A stretch of DNA of 64,000 bases from Bog-756 sp963727075 (GCA_963727075.1 CAVSET010000001.1:620001-684000); one strand, 5' to 3'. Shown: positions 46,907 through 56,467, counted from the first letter of the stretch. Notes: generated by a model not told the origin, from the letters alone. Numbers and translations: made by a program.

Positions 46907-49164
46907 GGCCCACCCCCGGCCGAGGGACCGTGGATGATCGAGCCCAGCGTGTCCAGGCTCTGGTTCCCGTAGCGCTCGAGCGGGACGATGTAGGTACCCT
47001 CATCGATCTCGTTCCAGCTGATCACCATCCATCCGTTCGGGTTGGCGCCCGAGTTGCCGTTGTAGATGTCGCGCATGGTTTGGCCGCCGTTGCGAGGAAC
47101 ACACCCCGAGCCGCCTCCGAGCACCTTGTTGTATCCGGGCGCCAGCGGGCCGAAGAACTGCTTGGCGCTGCCGTCGGGGTTGCGCGTCGCCCGCACCTCG
47201 GCCGCCAATTGGTTGATGTCGTTGAACGACGCCGAGTTGGTCAGCGGGTTCTGGCTGGACCAGTAGTACTGGTCGGCGTCGAAGTCGGCGGCCTTGGCGC
47301 TGTTCCAGGTGCTCCAGTTCTCGTCGCCGACCAGGTAGAAGTGCGGTCGCCAGCGGGCACTGACCTCATCCAGCACCGGTTGGTCGTATTTGCGGCTGCC
47401 CATCATGATGAGCGTCGGGCGCCCTCCGTTGCTGTGGTCGAAGGCCGAGTCGCTCCCGTACGTCGTCTGCAGGTAGGAGAGGTCGTTGTCGATCTGGGAC
47501 TGCGTCCGGATGCGGGCCGACGAGATGTAGGCGATCCAGAGCGTGAAGGGGGTCCCGGCCTGGTTGATCTGGTGCACGGCGGTCACCACCGAGGCCAGGC
47601 GTTGGTTGAACGCCGAGGAGGACACGGTCTGATGCGGTTGGCCCGTCCCGGCCCAGCTGACGGCAAACCCGGCCAGACCGGTCCTTGCCGCCAGGGCGAC
47701 GTCGGATCGGATCTGGTTGGGGTCTTCCTGGGTCCAGAGGGGAGACGCCACGTCGGTGAGCTGGTTCCCGTCGAAGTTGTTGGAGACCGTACAACCGTCC
47801 CCGCTCAGCGTGGCCGGCAGGGGCAGCGGGTTGGCCGAATACGGGTAGTTCGGGCCGAGCCGGGCGTGCCAGTGCTGGGTGTCCCACCAGAGGTAGTAGA
47901 AGGCGAACATCCGTTGGTTGGCGCTCACGTTCTGGGCCGGGGGTACGACGGCGGTCTGGGGTGGGCTGGAGGCGCCCGCCCCGGGTGGCTTCGTGGTCGT
48001 GGGACCGGGCTGGGGCAGAGCGGCCGCTCCGCCGCAAGCCGAGGCGACGAGCGCGGTGGTCACCAGGACCCAGCCCAAGCGGAGGGGGCGCAGTCGGCTA
48101 GACAAGTGCGGCACCGCCCACTCCTTCGGGATGGTCCGGGCAGGTCGAGCTCGGACGTCTCGGCTTGGTGCCACGGCTTGCCGGCGGCGGCGTCCGATGA
48201 CCCCGGCGGCGACGATCACGGTGGCCACGATCAACACAATGGCCATGATCTCGACCACATCCCCTACCGTGACCACAATTTCGGTCGCCGTCTGGTCCCG
48301 GGACAGGCGGACGGTGGAGGCCAGCGGCAGCAGGCCACCCTTCACCTTCACGCCGTAGCTGCCCCGGGGGAGACCGGTCAAGGTGACCCGGTGACCGGGG
48401 CCGAACGGCACGACCCGGACGGCGCCGTTGGGGTAGGTCAGCCGGACCGAGGAGCCGGCCGGCTGGCCGGCCATCAGATCGTTGCCCACGATGGTCAGCG
48501 AGTGCAGGATCACCGGCACGCTCCAGATGAGGGATCGACGGGTGTCGAAGCGGAGCTGGCCGCTGTTGACGGCGTTGGTGCCCTTGATGATCGCCGACTT
48601 GACCGAATAGGTGATGTTCCGGTCGGCCACGCCTTCGGCCACCGGAGAGGGGCGGCTGGCCGACAGCCACACCGGGCCCCGCAGCTGGGCGGCGGTGAGC
48701 TTGGTGGTCCGCCCCAGGCTGTCGTTCAGGGTCAGCGAGCTCACCTGGCTGAGCGCAACCGGCTTGCCCTGCGGGGTGAGCAGGTGGATGGACACGGCCC
48801 GCTCGGCGTCGAGCTCGAGGACGAGCCGCCGCGAGAAGACTCCGTGGTTCGGGTCGCTCGCCACCCGGTCGAGCGAGACCCGCAGATCGGGGCTGAGCGT
48901 CTCTTGAGAAGAGGAGAGCACGGCGGTGCTGGCGGCGGAAGACAGGTAGGGATCGGTCACCGTGGCGGTTCCACCCGGGCCAGTCACTCCAGTGATCCCG
49001 TCGACGCTGAATTGCACACCGGCGTAGTTGGGCACCGCCACGATCTGCACCGTCCGCGGCGTGGGCGCGGCCTGCACGGCTGGGGCGACGACGACCAAAG
49101 CCACCAGGGCAGACAGCGCCAACCCGGCGATGACCAGCGGGCGCACCACGGTGCAGCCCCTCAT
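46903..49164 (-). CDS. Fusion of a secreted beta-domain membrane protein and a GH99-like lipoprotein
   Basis: A 753-residue open frame with two exported parts. Part one (1-350): signal peptide, beta-rich region (VQIVAVPNYAGVQFSVDG), one late membrane helix (VVEIMAIVLIVATVIVAAGV) and a basic tail. Part two (351-753): its own lipoprotein signal (LVTTALVASACGG lipobox), Pro/Thr linker, then a glycoside-hydrolase-99-like domain with FAFYYLWWDTQHW and VISWNEIDEGTYIVP. An internal GTG at 48114 has AAGGAG seven bases upstream, so part two is probably also made alone. ATG 49164 overlaps the upstream stop (ATGA). Confidence 0.78.
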   Translation of the reverse strand: MRGCTVVRPLVIAGLALSALVALVVVAPAVQAAPTPRTVQIVAVPNYAGVQFSVDGITGVTGPGGTATVTDPYLSSAASTAVLSSSQETLSPDLRVSLDRVASDPNHGVFSRRLVLELDAERAVSIHLLTPQGKPVALSQVSSLTLNDSLGRTTKLTAAQLRGPVWLSASRPSPVAEGVADRNITYSVKSAIIKGTNAVNSGQLRFDTRRSLIWSVPVILHSLTIVGNDLMAGQPAGSSVRLTYPNGAVRVVPFGPGHRVTLTGLPRGSYGVKVKGGLLPLASTVRLSRDQTATEIVVTVGDVVEIMAIVLIVATVIVAAGVIGRRRRQAVAPSRDVRARPARTIPKEWAVPHLSSRLRPLRLGWVLVTTALVASACGGAAALPQPGPTTTKPPGAGASSPPQTAVVPPAQNVSANQRMFAFYYLWWDTQHWHARLGPNYPYSANPLPLPATLSGDGCTVSNNFDGNQLTDVASPLWTQEDPNQIRSDVALAARTGLAGFAVSWAGTGQPHQTVSSSAFNQRLASVVTAVHQINQAGTPFTLWIAYISSARIRTQSQIDNDLSYLQTTYGSDSAFDHSNGGRPTLIMMGSRKYDQPVLDEVSARWRPHFYLVGDENWSTWNSAKAADFDADQYYWSSQNPLTNSASFNDINQLAAEVRATRNPDGSAKQFFGPLAPGYNKVLGGGSGCVPRNGGQTMRDIYNGNSGANPNGWMVISWNEIDEGTYIVPLERYGNQSLDTLGSIIHGPSAGGGP

Positions 49165-50558
49165 GCCGGTGCCCCCGGTGGGACCTCGGCGGACGGTGCT
49201 GACTCGGAGTCGTGCCGGGCCCGCCGGAACGCCAGAGCGATCACCAGCCCGCTCCCGAGCAACGCTCCCAGGTACAACAGGTAGATCACCGGCACGGCCG
49301 GGCGGGCCCCGACCAGGACCACATGCGACGGGATGGTGGGCGAGATCGGTTGCTGATGCAGGTCGAGCCCGGTCAGCAGGCTGCCGGAGGTGGCGACCTG
49401 CGGGGTGAGGGGCGGCAGGTGGAAGACCTGGTCGACCAATCCCGGCATCGAGGCGGTGTCGAGTTGCTGGGTGTCGACGTAACCCGCCCGGGCATAGGGG
49501 GACACCAGAATGGCCGGGACCCGGAGCCCCCAGGTCACGCCACCGACCGTGGGCGGCACGGCGTGGTCGTACCAACCACCCGAGTCGTCGTAGGTGAGCA
49601 GGAGTGCGGTATGGCGCCAAGCCGAGCTCTGCATGAGGGCATTGACCAGGGTCTCGACGAAGGCCTCGCCCTGGGCCGGGCTCTGGGGTGAGCGCTCGGA
49701 GTAGCCACTGGTGCTGGTGACGTAGGAGACGGCCGGAAGGTGGCCGGCGGTCAGGTCGGTGAAGTACTGGTTCGTGCTGACGATCCGGCTGGCGCTGGCC
49801 GGGTTGCCGGTGACCGCCGGCATGGCCAGTAGCGGCACGCGAGATCTGTCACCGGCGGTCACCTGCTGGAAGGGGTAGCCCTGCACGTAGTACTTCCAGC
49901 TCAGGTGGGCCTGGTCCAGTTGGTTGAAGACGGTGGTGGCGCTGATCCCGGATGGGGGAGGCGTGTTGGAGGTGACCCCGGCGGTCTGGCCGGCCACCGC
50001 CACCAGGCGGTTGGGCAGGCGCGCCGGCCTGGGATGACGCATAGAAGTGGTCGAACAAGGTGAACCGGTCGGCCAGGTTCCAGTAGTAGGGCAGGTCGCT
50101 CCCGTTGAGATGACCCATGGCCAGGGAGCCGATCGAGGCGTTCGGCTGGGCACTGACGAATCCGTCCATCTTCCCGATGATCGATGGCCTTGTCGGTGAC
50201 GCGGCAGCGAGTCGGTGAGGCCGGCACGGGCCTGGTCCGAGCTGAGGTGGTAGGGCTTCACGCAGCTCTTGGAGTTGATCTGCACCCGTTGGCAGACGTT
50301 GGCCGGAATGCCGTCGACGCCGACTCGGGTCCCGAAGTAGTTGTCGAACGAGTGTCCGCTCTGCATGACGACGATCACGTGTTGGATTTCCGACGGTGAC
50401 TTGGTCGCCGACGGATGGTGCGAGCTCACGGTGGTCCGGGAGGCCGCGGCGGCCCCCGCGATCGAAGTCGGAGCGGCGATCGCCATCGCCGCGACCGCCA
50501 TCGCCACGACGGCGCCCAGCCGGCCACGGCGCGAGTGGAACGAACCAGGGGAGCGCAT
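49161..50558 (-). CDS. Secreted phosphoesterase (acid phosphatase/phospholipase C family), frame broken and restored
   Basis: A 465-residue protein: signal peptide, PLC/AcpA-type phosphoesterase domain and a C-terminal membrane helix (VIYLLYLGALLGSGLVIALA) with a basic tail. YDDSGGWYDHAVPP and LRVPAILVSPYAR are family motifs. Residues about 115-180 are read in the wrong frame; the alternative frame gives NASIGSLAMGHLNGSDLPYY and RFTLFDHFYASSQAG, so compensating shifts lie near 50190 and 50030. The first metal motif reads MQSGHSFDNYFG where relatives have EN in place of SG. The start overlaps the GT39 stop by one base (TGATG). Confidence 0.83.
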   Translation of the reverse strand: MRSPGSFHSRRGRLGAVVAMAVAAMAIAAPTSIAGAAAASRTTVSSHHPSATKSPSEIQHVIVVMQSGHSFDNYFGTRVGVDGIPANVCQRVQINSKSCVKPYHLSSDQARAGLTDSLPRHRQGHRSSGRWTDSSVPSRTPRSAPWPWVISTGATCPTTGTWPTGSPCSTTSMRHPRPARLPNRLVAVAGQTAGVTSNTPPPSGISATTVFNQLDQAHLSWKYYVQGYPFQQVTAGDRSRVPLLAMPAVTGNPASASRIVSTNQYFTDLTAGHLPAVSYVTSTSGYSERSPQSPAQGEAFVETLVNALMQSSAWRHTALLLTYDDSGGWYDHAVPPTVGGVTWGLRVPAILVSPYARAGYVDTQQLDTASMPGLVDQVFHLPPLTPQVATSGSLLTGLDLHQQPISPTIPSHVVLVGARPAVPVIYLLYLGALLGSGLVIALAFRRARHDSESAPSAEVPPGAPA

Positions 50559-52142
50559 CAGGGATGGACCTCGTAGATGACGACGACAGGCCGGCCGGAC
50601 GTCCGCTCGGTGTGCACCGTCACGCCGTGATAGCGCGCAACGAGGACCTCCAGACGGTGCGCCGTCGTCGGGGATCGCAACGCCGAGTAGGCGTCCCAGA
50701 CCAGGAAGGAGAACTGCCCGTCACGAACGCTGTGATCGGGATTGTAGATGGGGGTGTAGGCCGGATTGCGGTGGAGCGGGTCGGTACTGACCGAGAGCCC
50801 CTGGGCGGGACGGTGCCCGTAGTACTCGAGGATGTTGGCCATGCTCGGGCCGATGGTCATGAGCTCGGTGCCCGGCACCAGGTTGGCCCCGATCCATTGG
50901 CCGGCCGGCCGGCCCCCGGGCACCCCACCCTGTCCGGCGAGAGTGGCGCTGTCCCCGGCGGGGAAGACCACTGACCACATCCCCGGTACCAACGAGGCGA
51001 GCACGATGGCGATGGCCGCCGGCCGGACGACGGAGGCGGTGTACCGGTCCCAGCGGTCGGGGAGGTGGAACGTCGCCAGTCCCCGGGCGGCCAGGATGGC
51101 CAGAGCCGGGGCCACGGGCAAGAGGTACTGGTACCCCTTCAACGGGTAGACCTCGAGGGTGACGAAGGGAACGGCGATCCACAACACCAGCATCAGCTCG
51201 CGCCAGGTCCGGTTGATCCGGAAGATAGAGCGCGGCGGCGGCGGCCCCGACCACCGCCCAGCCGATGGCCGACGGGATCACCGTCAGGTAGAAGGTCCCG
51301 GCATGGTTGGAGGTCCGGGCCAGCTGCCACGTGAGGTAGTTCTGGCCAGTGGAGCTCCGCCCGGCCAAGGAGAGGGCCAGCGGGAACATGAGGCTCACGA
51401 TCGCCACCAGGCCGACGGTCAGGGCCACCGCCCGCCCGGGTCGGCGCACCTGCGGGCTGACCAGCAGGAAGAGAACGAAGCTGCCGACCAGCACGGCGCT
51501 GGTCTCCTTGGTGAGGACTGCCAGCCCGAGGGTGGTGGCTGCGGCGGCCAGCCACTCGAGACGCTGCGTCTTCACGAAGCGGGCGAACATCCAGAAGGCC
51601 AGCGTGATGCAGAGCACGGCTGGACCGTCGAGCAACAGCTGACGGGTCACGACCAGGTGGTAGGGCATGACGGCCAGGATCAGCGCACCCAGTACGGCCG
51701 TCTTCGGCCCGTACAGCTCCCGTGCGACGAGGAAGACGGCGGCGATGGTGGCGACGCCGAGGAACGCCACCACGACGCGGCCGCGCAGGTCCGGGGTCCC
51801 GGAGCTGAACAGCGGCGACATGAGCGTCGGCAGGAGGAGCGGGTGGGCCCGGAAGATCGGGAATTGGTTCACGAACAGCGGGTTGCCGGACAGGGAGGCC
51901 GCCTGGCCGGCGTAGACCGCCTCATCGCTGTTGAAGCCCAGCGCGTTGAGATTGACCAGCCGCAGCACCAGGCCGACCAGCAGCGTCAGCCCCAGCCACG
52001 CCGTGGTCGGTACCGGCCCGCGCCACGGCAACGCCAGACGCGGCTGGCTCACAGGGGCCCCGGCTGGTGAGTCCAGGCCGTCTACCGGCAGGATGGCGCG
52101 CTCACTTGCCTCACTCGCTGTCTCGTCGCTGAGCAGCGTCAC
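50558..52142 (-). CDS. GT39-type membrane glycosyltransferase, one frameshift
   Basis: About 528 residues with some eleven membrane helices. The first loop carries the acidic pair FNSDEAVYAGQ (about residue 70), as in ArnT/PMT-type enzymes that use lipid-linked sugars. VTRQLLLDGPAV and LTKETSAVLV also fit. Near 51220 the frame shifts; the second frame continues IFRINRTWRELMLVLWIAVP and ends with a soluble domain. GTG 52142 is the start. It probably adds sugar from a polyprenyl donor made by the GT2 fusion 38 bases upstream. Confidence 0.86.
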
Positions 52143-52180
52143 TTACAGCCCTTCCAGATTGTCGGCGAACGGAGAGTGGG

Positions 52181-54574
52181 TCAGGCGTCAAAGCCCGACA
52201 TGGGATCCACCTCGGGTACGTTGCGACGATCCAGGGTGAACACGTCCTGACTGTTCGGCGCAGTATTCGAGTGATTCACGAAGGGCGACTTGGGCGATCC
52301 GCTGGGAACCACGGCGGCCGCGATCTGGTCGGCCCAGGTGAAGTCGTCGGATCCGAGCCGGTGGATCTGCACGCTCTCCATGGCGCTGGCCAGGATAAGG
52401 CGCTCCTGCTCCCGGAGCTCGTCATAGCTGTGCCCACCGACCGAGAGGGCCTGGGCCAGATAACGGTAGGGAGGGAAGCCGTAGGCGTCCTCGGTGTTGG
52501 CCAGCAGCTCGACCATGGCATCGCTCTTCGGCACCACGCTGTAGTGGGGCTTCCCCCGCTCGATGATGTAGAGCTGGTCGATCGTCGTCGTCGAGGTCAG
52601 CTCACAGGGCACCAGCCTCTGGACGTGGTACTTCGGCGGCGGGACGGCCCGCTGGGTCCATCCGTTGATGGTCATGATCGGCACGTTGTGGTCGGCCAGC
52701 CTCATGGCGATGCCGCGACCCTCCTTGGAGTGCAGGCGGCTCTGGATCCGCAACCGGGCCCACTCCGAGCGGCTCAGGTCCCCGGCTTCGACGGCTCGGA
52801 GCGTGTGTTCACTGATGGTCAGGGGCTTCGGGAAGCTGCGGGCCACCCCGGAGCTGTCGACGATGGTCATGTCGTCGGACAGGAACCGACCCTCGCTGGT
52901 CCGCAGGAGCTTCAGGACGGTCCCGGTCTTGCCGGTGTCGGTCCGGGCCGACAGCATCAGGCCCCGGCCGCCGACGTCCATGCACGCGGCATGGAGGAGC
53001 ATGTAGCCCCGATCGACGAACACGAAGCGGAGCAGGGCCTCGATGACGTTGGTGTAGAGGACGTGGGGGCTCCGGGCGAGCGCCCGGCTGGACGTCACCG
53101 CGATGTGCTCTCCGAAGTCGATGGAGAAGTTGGCCGAGAGACGCCCGAAGTGCTCCTCCCAGCGGATCGAGCTCCCATCCGACGAGCGAAGCATGCGGGT
53201 CCGGGACCGAGGCCGGCCGACCTTTCCGAGTCGGATCCCGATATCGGGCAGCTGCGTGTCCTGAACGCCGCCGTCCGTCGCCACCCGGAAGTAGGCCAGC
53301 TCCGGCAGGACCACGTCGCTGCCGATCGAGACGATCCCGTGCAGGTCGTAGTTGTGACGGAAGGAGGGGACCGCCGAAGGTCGAGGTGCTGATCGCCGGA
53401 TGGCGGCATCGTCCACCGTGATCTTGACGGGCCCGACCACGGTGCTCGAGCGGGTACCTTGAACCATCTTTTTCTCTCCTTCGTAGATGAAGCGATCGCT
53501 GATGCCGAAGCGGACCACGAACACGGCGAGGAGCGTGATCACGTTGGCCAACGTCTTCGGGAAGTGGAGGACACTGACGAGGAAGGCCAGGAACGGCAGC
53601 CGGGCCAGCATCACGGTGTTGTTGAGAATGCAGAATCTGAGGTAGCGACCCCAGAAGCTGCCGGTCTTCCGGCTGGAGAACACGAAGAGCTCCATGCCGG
53701 CGAAATTCCAGGTGGTCGACACCTGGGTGGCCAGCACCGCCGCCCACAGGTACGGCACGTGCCCGAAGCGGACGAGCAGCCAGAAGGCGATGGTGTTGAC
53801 AACGAGCCCGGTCGCTCCGACCGCGGCGAATCCGCCGGCCCGGCGCTGCCGATCGGTGAACAGCGTACCGAGGCGCAACCGAGTGAGGTGGCTGGCGAAG
53901 CGCAGCCCCTCCATCACGCTGGCCTTGCTCTCTCCCGAGTAGCGGGGAGCGAAGGAGAAGCCGATCTCCGTCATCCTCAAACGGCAGCGGGCCACCGCCT
54001 CGAGCAGGATCTTGAACCCCACCGGGCGCAGCGAGTCGACATCCACGGCCGACGTCCTGACGGCGAAGAAACCGCTCATCGGGTCGGAGATGTCCTGCAG
54101 GCGGCGTGGGAAGGCCGCCTTGGTGATGCGGGTGGCGAGCCGGGAGACGCCGACCCGGGAGCGATTGGCCAGCCCGTCAGCTCCACCGTTGTCGCGGTAG
54201 CGGCTGGCCACGACCAGGTCTGCCTCGTCCTGCTCGATCGGGCGGATCAACTCCGGGATCGTCTCCGGCGGGTGCTGGAGGTCACCATCCATCACGACCA
54301 CGGTCTGGCCCTCGGCCAGGCGCATGCCGGCCACCACTGCCCCGCCGAGCCCCCCAACACGCTCACCAGGGCCTCGGTGCATGACCAGCACCGGCAGGGA
54401 GGTGCACTGGCCGGCGGCGGCGGCCACCTCGGGGGTGTCGTCAGTGCTGTCGTCGACGAAGATCAGCTCGGAGCGCCCGGCAGGCAGGGCGGCGCTCAGC
54501 CGATCAATGAGGGGACGGATGTTCTCGCGCTCGTTGCGGGTGGGAACCACCACGCTGATATCTATCGTCTGCAC
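52181..54574 (-). CDS. Three-domain GT2 / GtrA / HprK-like fusion protein
   Basis: A 797-residue protein. Residues 1-220 are a DPM1-like GT2 transferase (ISVVVPTRNERENI, VDDSTDD, MDGDLQHPPETIP) that should make polyprenyl-phosphate sugar. Residues about 235-355 are a four-helix GtrA domain. Residues about 370-780 are soluble and contain a P-loop-like segment LMLSARTDTGKTGTVLKLL (about 540-557) preceded by LHAACMDVGGRG, similar to HprK-type kinase proteins found near polysaccharide genes. GTG 54574 is chosen because AGAGGAG lies five to seven bases upstream. The third domain's activity is unknown. Confidence 0.85.
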   Translation of the reverse strand: MQTIDISVVVPTRNERENIRPLIDRLSAALPAGRSELIFVDDSTDDTPEVAAAAGQCTSLPVLVMHRGPGERVGGLGGAVVAGMRLAEGQTVVVMDGDLQHPPETIPELIRPIEQDEADLVVASRYRDNGGADGLANRSRVGVSRLATRITKAAFPRRLQDISDPMSGFFAVRTSAVDVDSLRPVGFKILLEAVARCRLRMTEIGFSFAPRYSGESKASVMEGLRFASHLTRLRLGTLFTDRQRRAGGFAAVGATGLVVNTIAFWLLVRFGHVPYLWAAVLATQVSTTWNFAGMELFVFSSRKTGSFWGRYLRFCILNNTVMLARLPFLAFLVSVLHFPKTLANVITLLAVFVVRFGISDRFIYEGEKKMVQGTRSSTVVGPVKITVDDAAIRRSAPRPSAVPSFRHNYDLHGIVSIGSDVVLPELAYFRVATDGGVQDTQLPDIGIRLGKVGRPRSRTRMLRSSDGSSIRWEEHFGRLSANFSIDFGEHIAVTSSRALARSPHVLYTNVIEALLRFVFVDRGYMLLHAACMDVGGRGLMLSARTDTGKTGTVLKLLRTSEGRFLSDDMTIVDSSGVARSFPKPLTISEHTLRAVEAGDLSRSEWARLRIQSRLHSKEGRGIAMRLADHNVPIMTINGWTQRAVPPPKYHVQRLVPCELTSTTTIDQLYIIERGKPHYSVVPKSDAMVELLANTEDAYGFPPYRYLAQALSVGGHSYDELREQERLILASAMESVQIHRLGSDDFTWADQIAAAVVPSGSPKSPFVNHSNTAPNSQDVFTLDRRNVPEVDPMSGFDA

Positions 54575-55114
54575 CGCGACTCCTCTATGACGAAAGGCCA
54601 CCCGGTCGATACCGGGTAAAGGGTCCGACTACTAACGATGACCCCCCGACAAAAAGGGACATCTTTGATGGGGAACTTCGCCGAAAGAAGCACCCAGCCA
54701 ATTCCTCAATGTGGCGACGGCCTTCGCCGGACGCTTGGCTGGCGCTACCGACGCACCGGCCAACCCGCTGAGCCTCGCGTCCGACCAGCGCACCGGTCGC
54801 CGCGGCTGACCAAACGGCCCTGTTCCGCTGCGGACACGGCCCCGCCGGGACGCGAGCGACTGTGCGCCGCGTCCAACCCGAGACTCCGCCTTTCCAACCT
54901 GTCGGCCCCATCGCCTGCCACGGTAACGGTCACGCGCCGGGTAAACAAGGGTATAACGCCAAGTTATCCCTTGGTTAACACCGATCCGACTGACCGCAGC
55001 GGTCCCACCACAAGAAGTGGCCGAATAGGGATCAAAAAGTCCGGTTGAGTGGTGTCTTCGCCACAGACTCTCGCGACCAGGCGAGGCCCGACCGCGATAG
55101 TCGGTGGCGGTGGG
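54575..55114. other. Gene-free upstream region of the surface operon
   Basis: About 540 bases with no convincing gene. It should contain the promoter of the minus-strand run starting at 54574. Composition changes from GC-rich (54700-54900) to AT-richer around 54940-55060. The palindrome at 54945-54975 is its main feature. Confidence 0.4.
54945..54975. promoter_or_regulatory. Imperfect palindrome, candidate operator
   Basis: ACAAGGGTATAAC (54945-54957) and GTTATCCCTTGGT (54963-54975) form an inverted repeat of about 13 bases with a 5-base centre and one offset base. It is AT-rich against a GC-rich background and lies 370 bases upstream of the GT2 fusion. It may be a repressor site or, less likely, a terminator. 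Confidence 0.5.
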
Positions 55115-55459
55115 TCAGCTGCGAGTCGGCCGATCCAGTCGTTTGGTCCCGGACCGAGGCACAGGACGCTCGGTGGGAACGACGGAGGGGGCCTCCTCGA
55201 CGATCACGCCACAGCGGAGGCACTCCCAACGGCGAGCCGGAGGATAGGCGAGTGCAAACCAGTCATGGGCGGAATACCGGCAAATGAGGCTATGAAAACG
55301 CCGAGCCACAAACGTCAGTTTAGTATTGGCCTCTCCGGATTCCTTCGCGACGAAAGTAAATTTTTCCCTAACGGGATCGTGATGATCCGGCATGTATTTC
55401 GGCTCCAGCGACTCGTTCCGGAAGAGCAAGGTGTCGTCTCTCTTAACATCTCGTGTCAT
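55115..55459 (-). CDS. Small putative zinc-ribbon-like protein, unrecognised
   Basis: A 114-residue frame from ATG 55459 (in-frame alternatives at 55474 and 55392). Its middle reads RYSAHDWFALAYPPARRWEC then LRCGVIVEE, with Cys/His spacing (C-x4-H, CLRC) that suggests a small metal-binding domain. Codon use is less GC-rich than in flanking genes, which could mean a foreign origin. No ribosome site is clear. It may be a chance frame. Confidence 0.4.
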   Translation of the reverse strand: MTRDVKRDDTLLFRNESLEPKYMPDHHDPVREKFTFVAKESGEANTKLTFVARRFHSLICRYSAHDWFALAYPPARRWECLRCGVIVEEAPSVVPTERPVPRSGTKRLDRPTRS

Positions 55460-55711
55460 TCCCTTACGGCGCATCCCCGGATGGCGGAGCGCCTTCGGAC
55501 TACCCCGACGGGTAGGGGCGGCTTCCCCGGGTCCGGCCGTTCCTCCCGGCTCGCCTCCCTGCGGTCCTGTGCCTGCGTCCATCGTACCGTCGGCCCCCAT
55601 TCCTCCGTGCTCGGTTCCGGTACTCCAGCCATCGGCAGGACCGCCCGGCGACTTTAGGAGGCGGCACTCCGTCGATCCGGGCGTTCTCCAATCCTTCCCC
55701 GGACAGCTGCG

Positions 55712-56404
55712 ATGACACCCGGAACCGGTCCGGAGGTCGCCGACGGCACAGCAGGCAGAGACAGCTGGCCGGTGGCCGCCTTCGACTTCGATGGCACGAT
55801 CACCAGCCGCGACACCATGCTCCTGTTCCTGACCGCGGTCCGGGACCGGTCCACCGTCGCCCGGGTGTTCGCGCGCCGCAGTCCCCAGCTGGTGAATGGA
55901 CTGCGGGGCGGGGCGGCCCGGGAGCGGGCCAAGCGGCTGATCTGCCGGGACGTCCTGGGTGGGCTGGCGCGAGAGGAGGCCGAGGCCGCCGCCCGGCGGA
56001 CGGCAGATCTGGTCGAGCAGTCCCTGATCAGGGTCGACACTGCGGCCAGGCTCCGGTGGCACCAGGAGGAGGGCCACCGGGTCATCGTGGTCAGCGCCTC
56101 CTTCGAGGGCTACGTGAAGCTGGTGGCCTCCTCGCTCGGCGTCGAGGAGGTGGTGGCGACCCGGTGGGATGTCGACGGCACCGGGGTCCTCACCGGGGAG
56201 CTGGCCGGCCCCAACGTGCGAGGGGCCACCAAGGTCGAGCTCCTGGCCGGCCTCCTCGGATCGGACTTCGGGCTCGACTATGCCTACGGCAACAGCCGAG
56301 GGGACGCCGCCATGCTGGCCCGCGCCCGGCACCCGGTGTGGGTGGGGCGCCGGTCCCTGCCGGGGCTGGGAGACGGGGCCGGAGACCGAGGAACGGGCGG
56401 ATAG
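55712..56404 (+). CDS. HAD-superfamily IB phosphatase
   Basis: A 230-residue haloacid dehalogenase-type enzyme. Motif I is AAFDFDGTITSRDTM (nucleophile Asp about residue 25), motif II VIVVSASFEGYV (about 127) and motif IV AYGNSRGDAAMLA (about 190). This SerB/CicA-like subgroup hydrolyses small phosphate esters, including phosphoserine and lysophospholipid head groups; the substrate cannot be set. ATG 55712 was used. Confidence 0.88.
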   Translation: MTPGTGPEVADGTAGRDSWPVAAFDFDGTITSRDTMLLFLTAVRDRSTVARVFARRSPQLVNGLRGGAARERAKRLICRDVLGGLAREEAEAAARRTADLVEQSLIRVDTAARLRWHQEEGHRVIVVSASFEGYVKLVASSLGVEEVVATRWDVDGTGVLTGELAGPNVRGATKVELLAGLLGSDFGLDYAYGNSRGDAAMLARARHPVWVGRRSLPGLGDGAGDRGTGG

Positions 56405-56467
56405 CGGGTCGTCCCGTCGCCACCACCCGGGTTCGGCCATGACCGATGCGGGGCTAGCCTCTGCGCT

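Noticed and set aside
46606..49284. 892-codon plus-strand open frame
   Set aside because: It is antisense to the GH99-like fusion and the small secreted gene; composition is Arg/Gly/His-rich shadow without domains.
54638..55048. 136-codon plus-strand open frame in the operon upstream region
   Set aside because: No domain, no ribosome site, and composition changes abruptly inside it.
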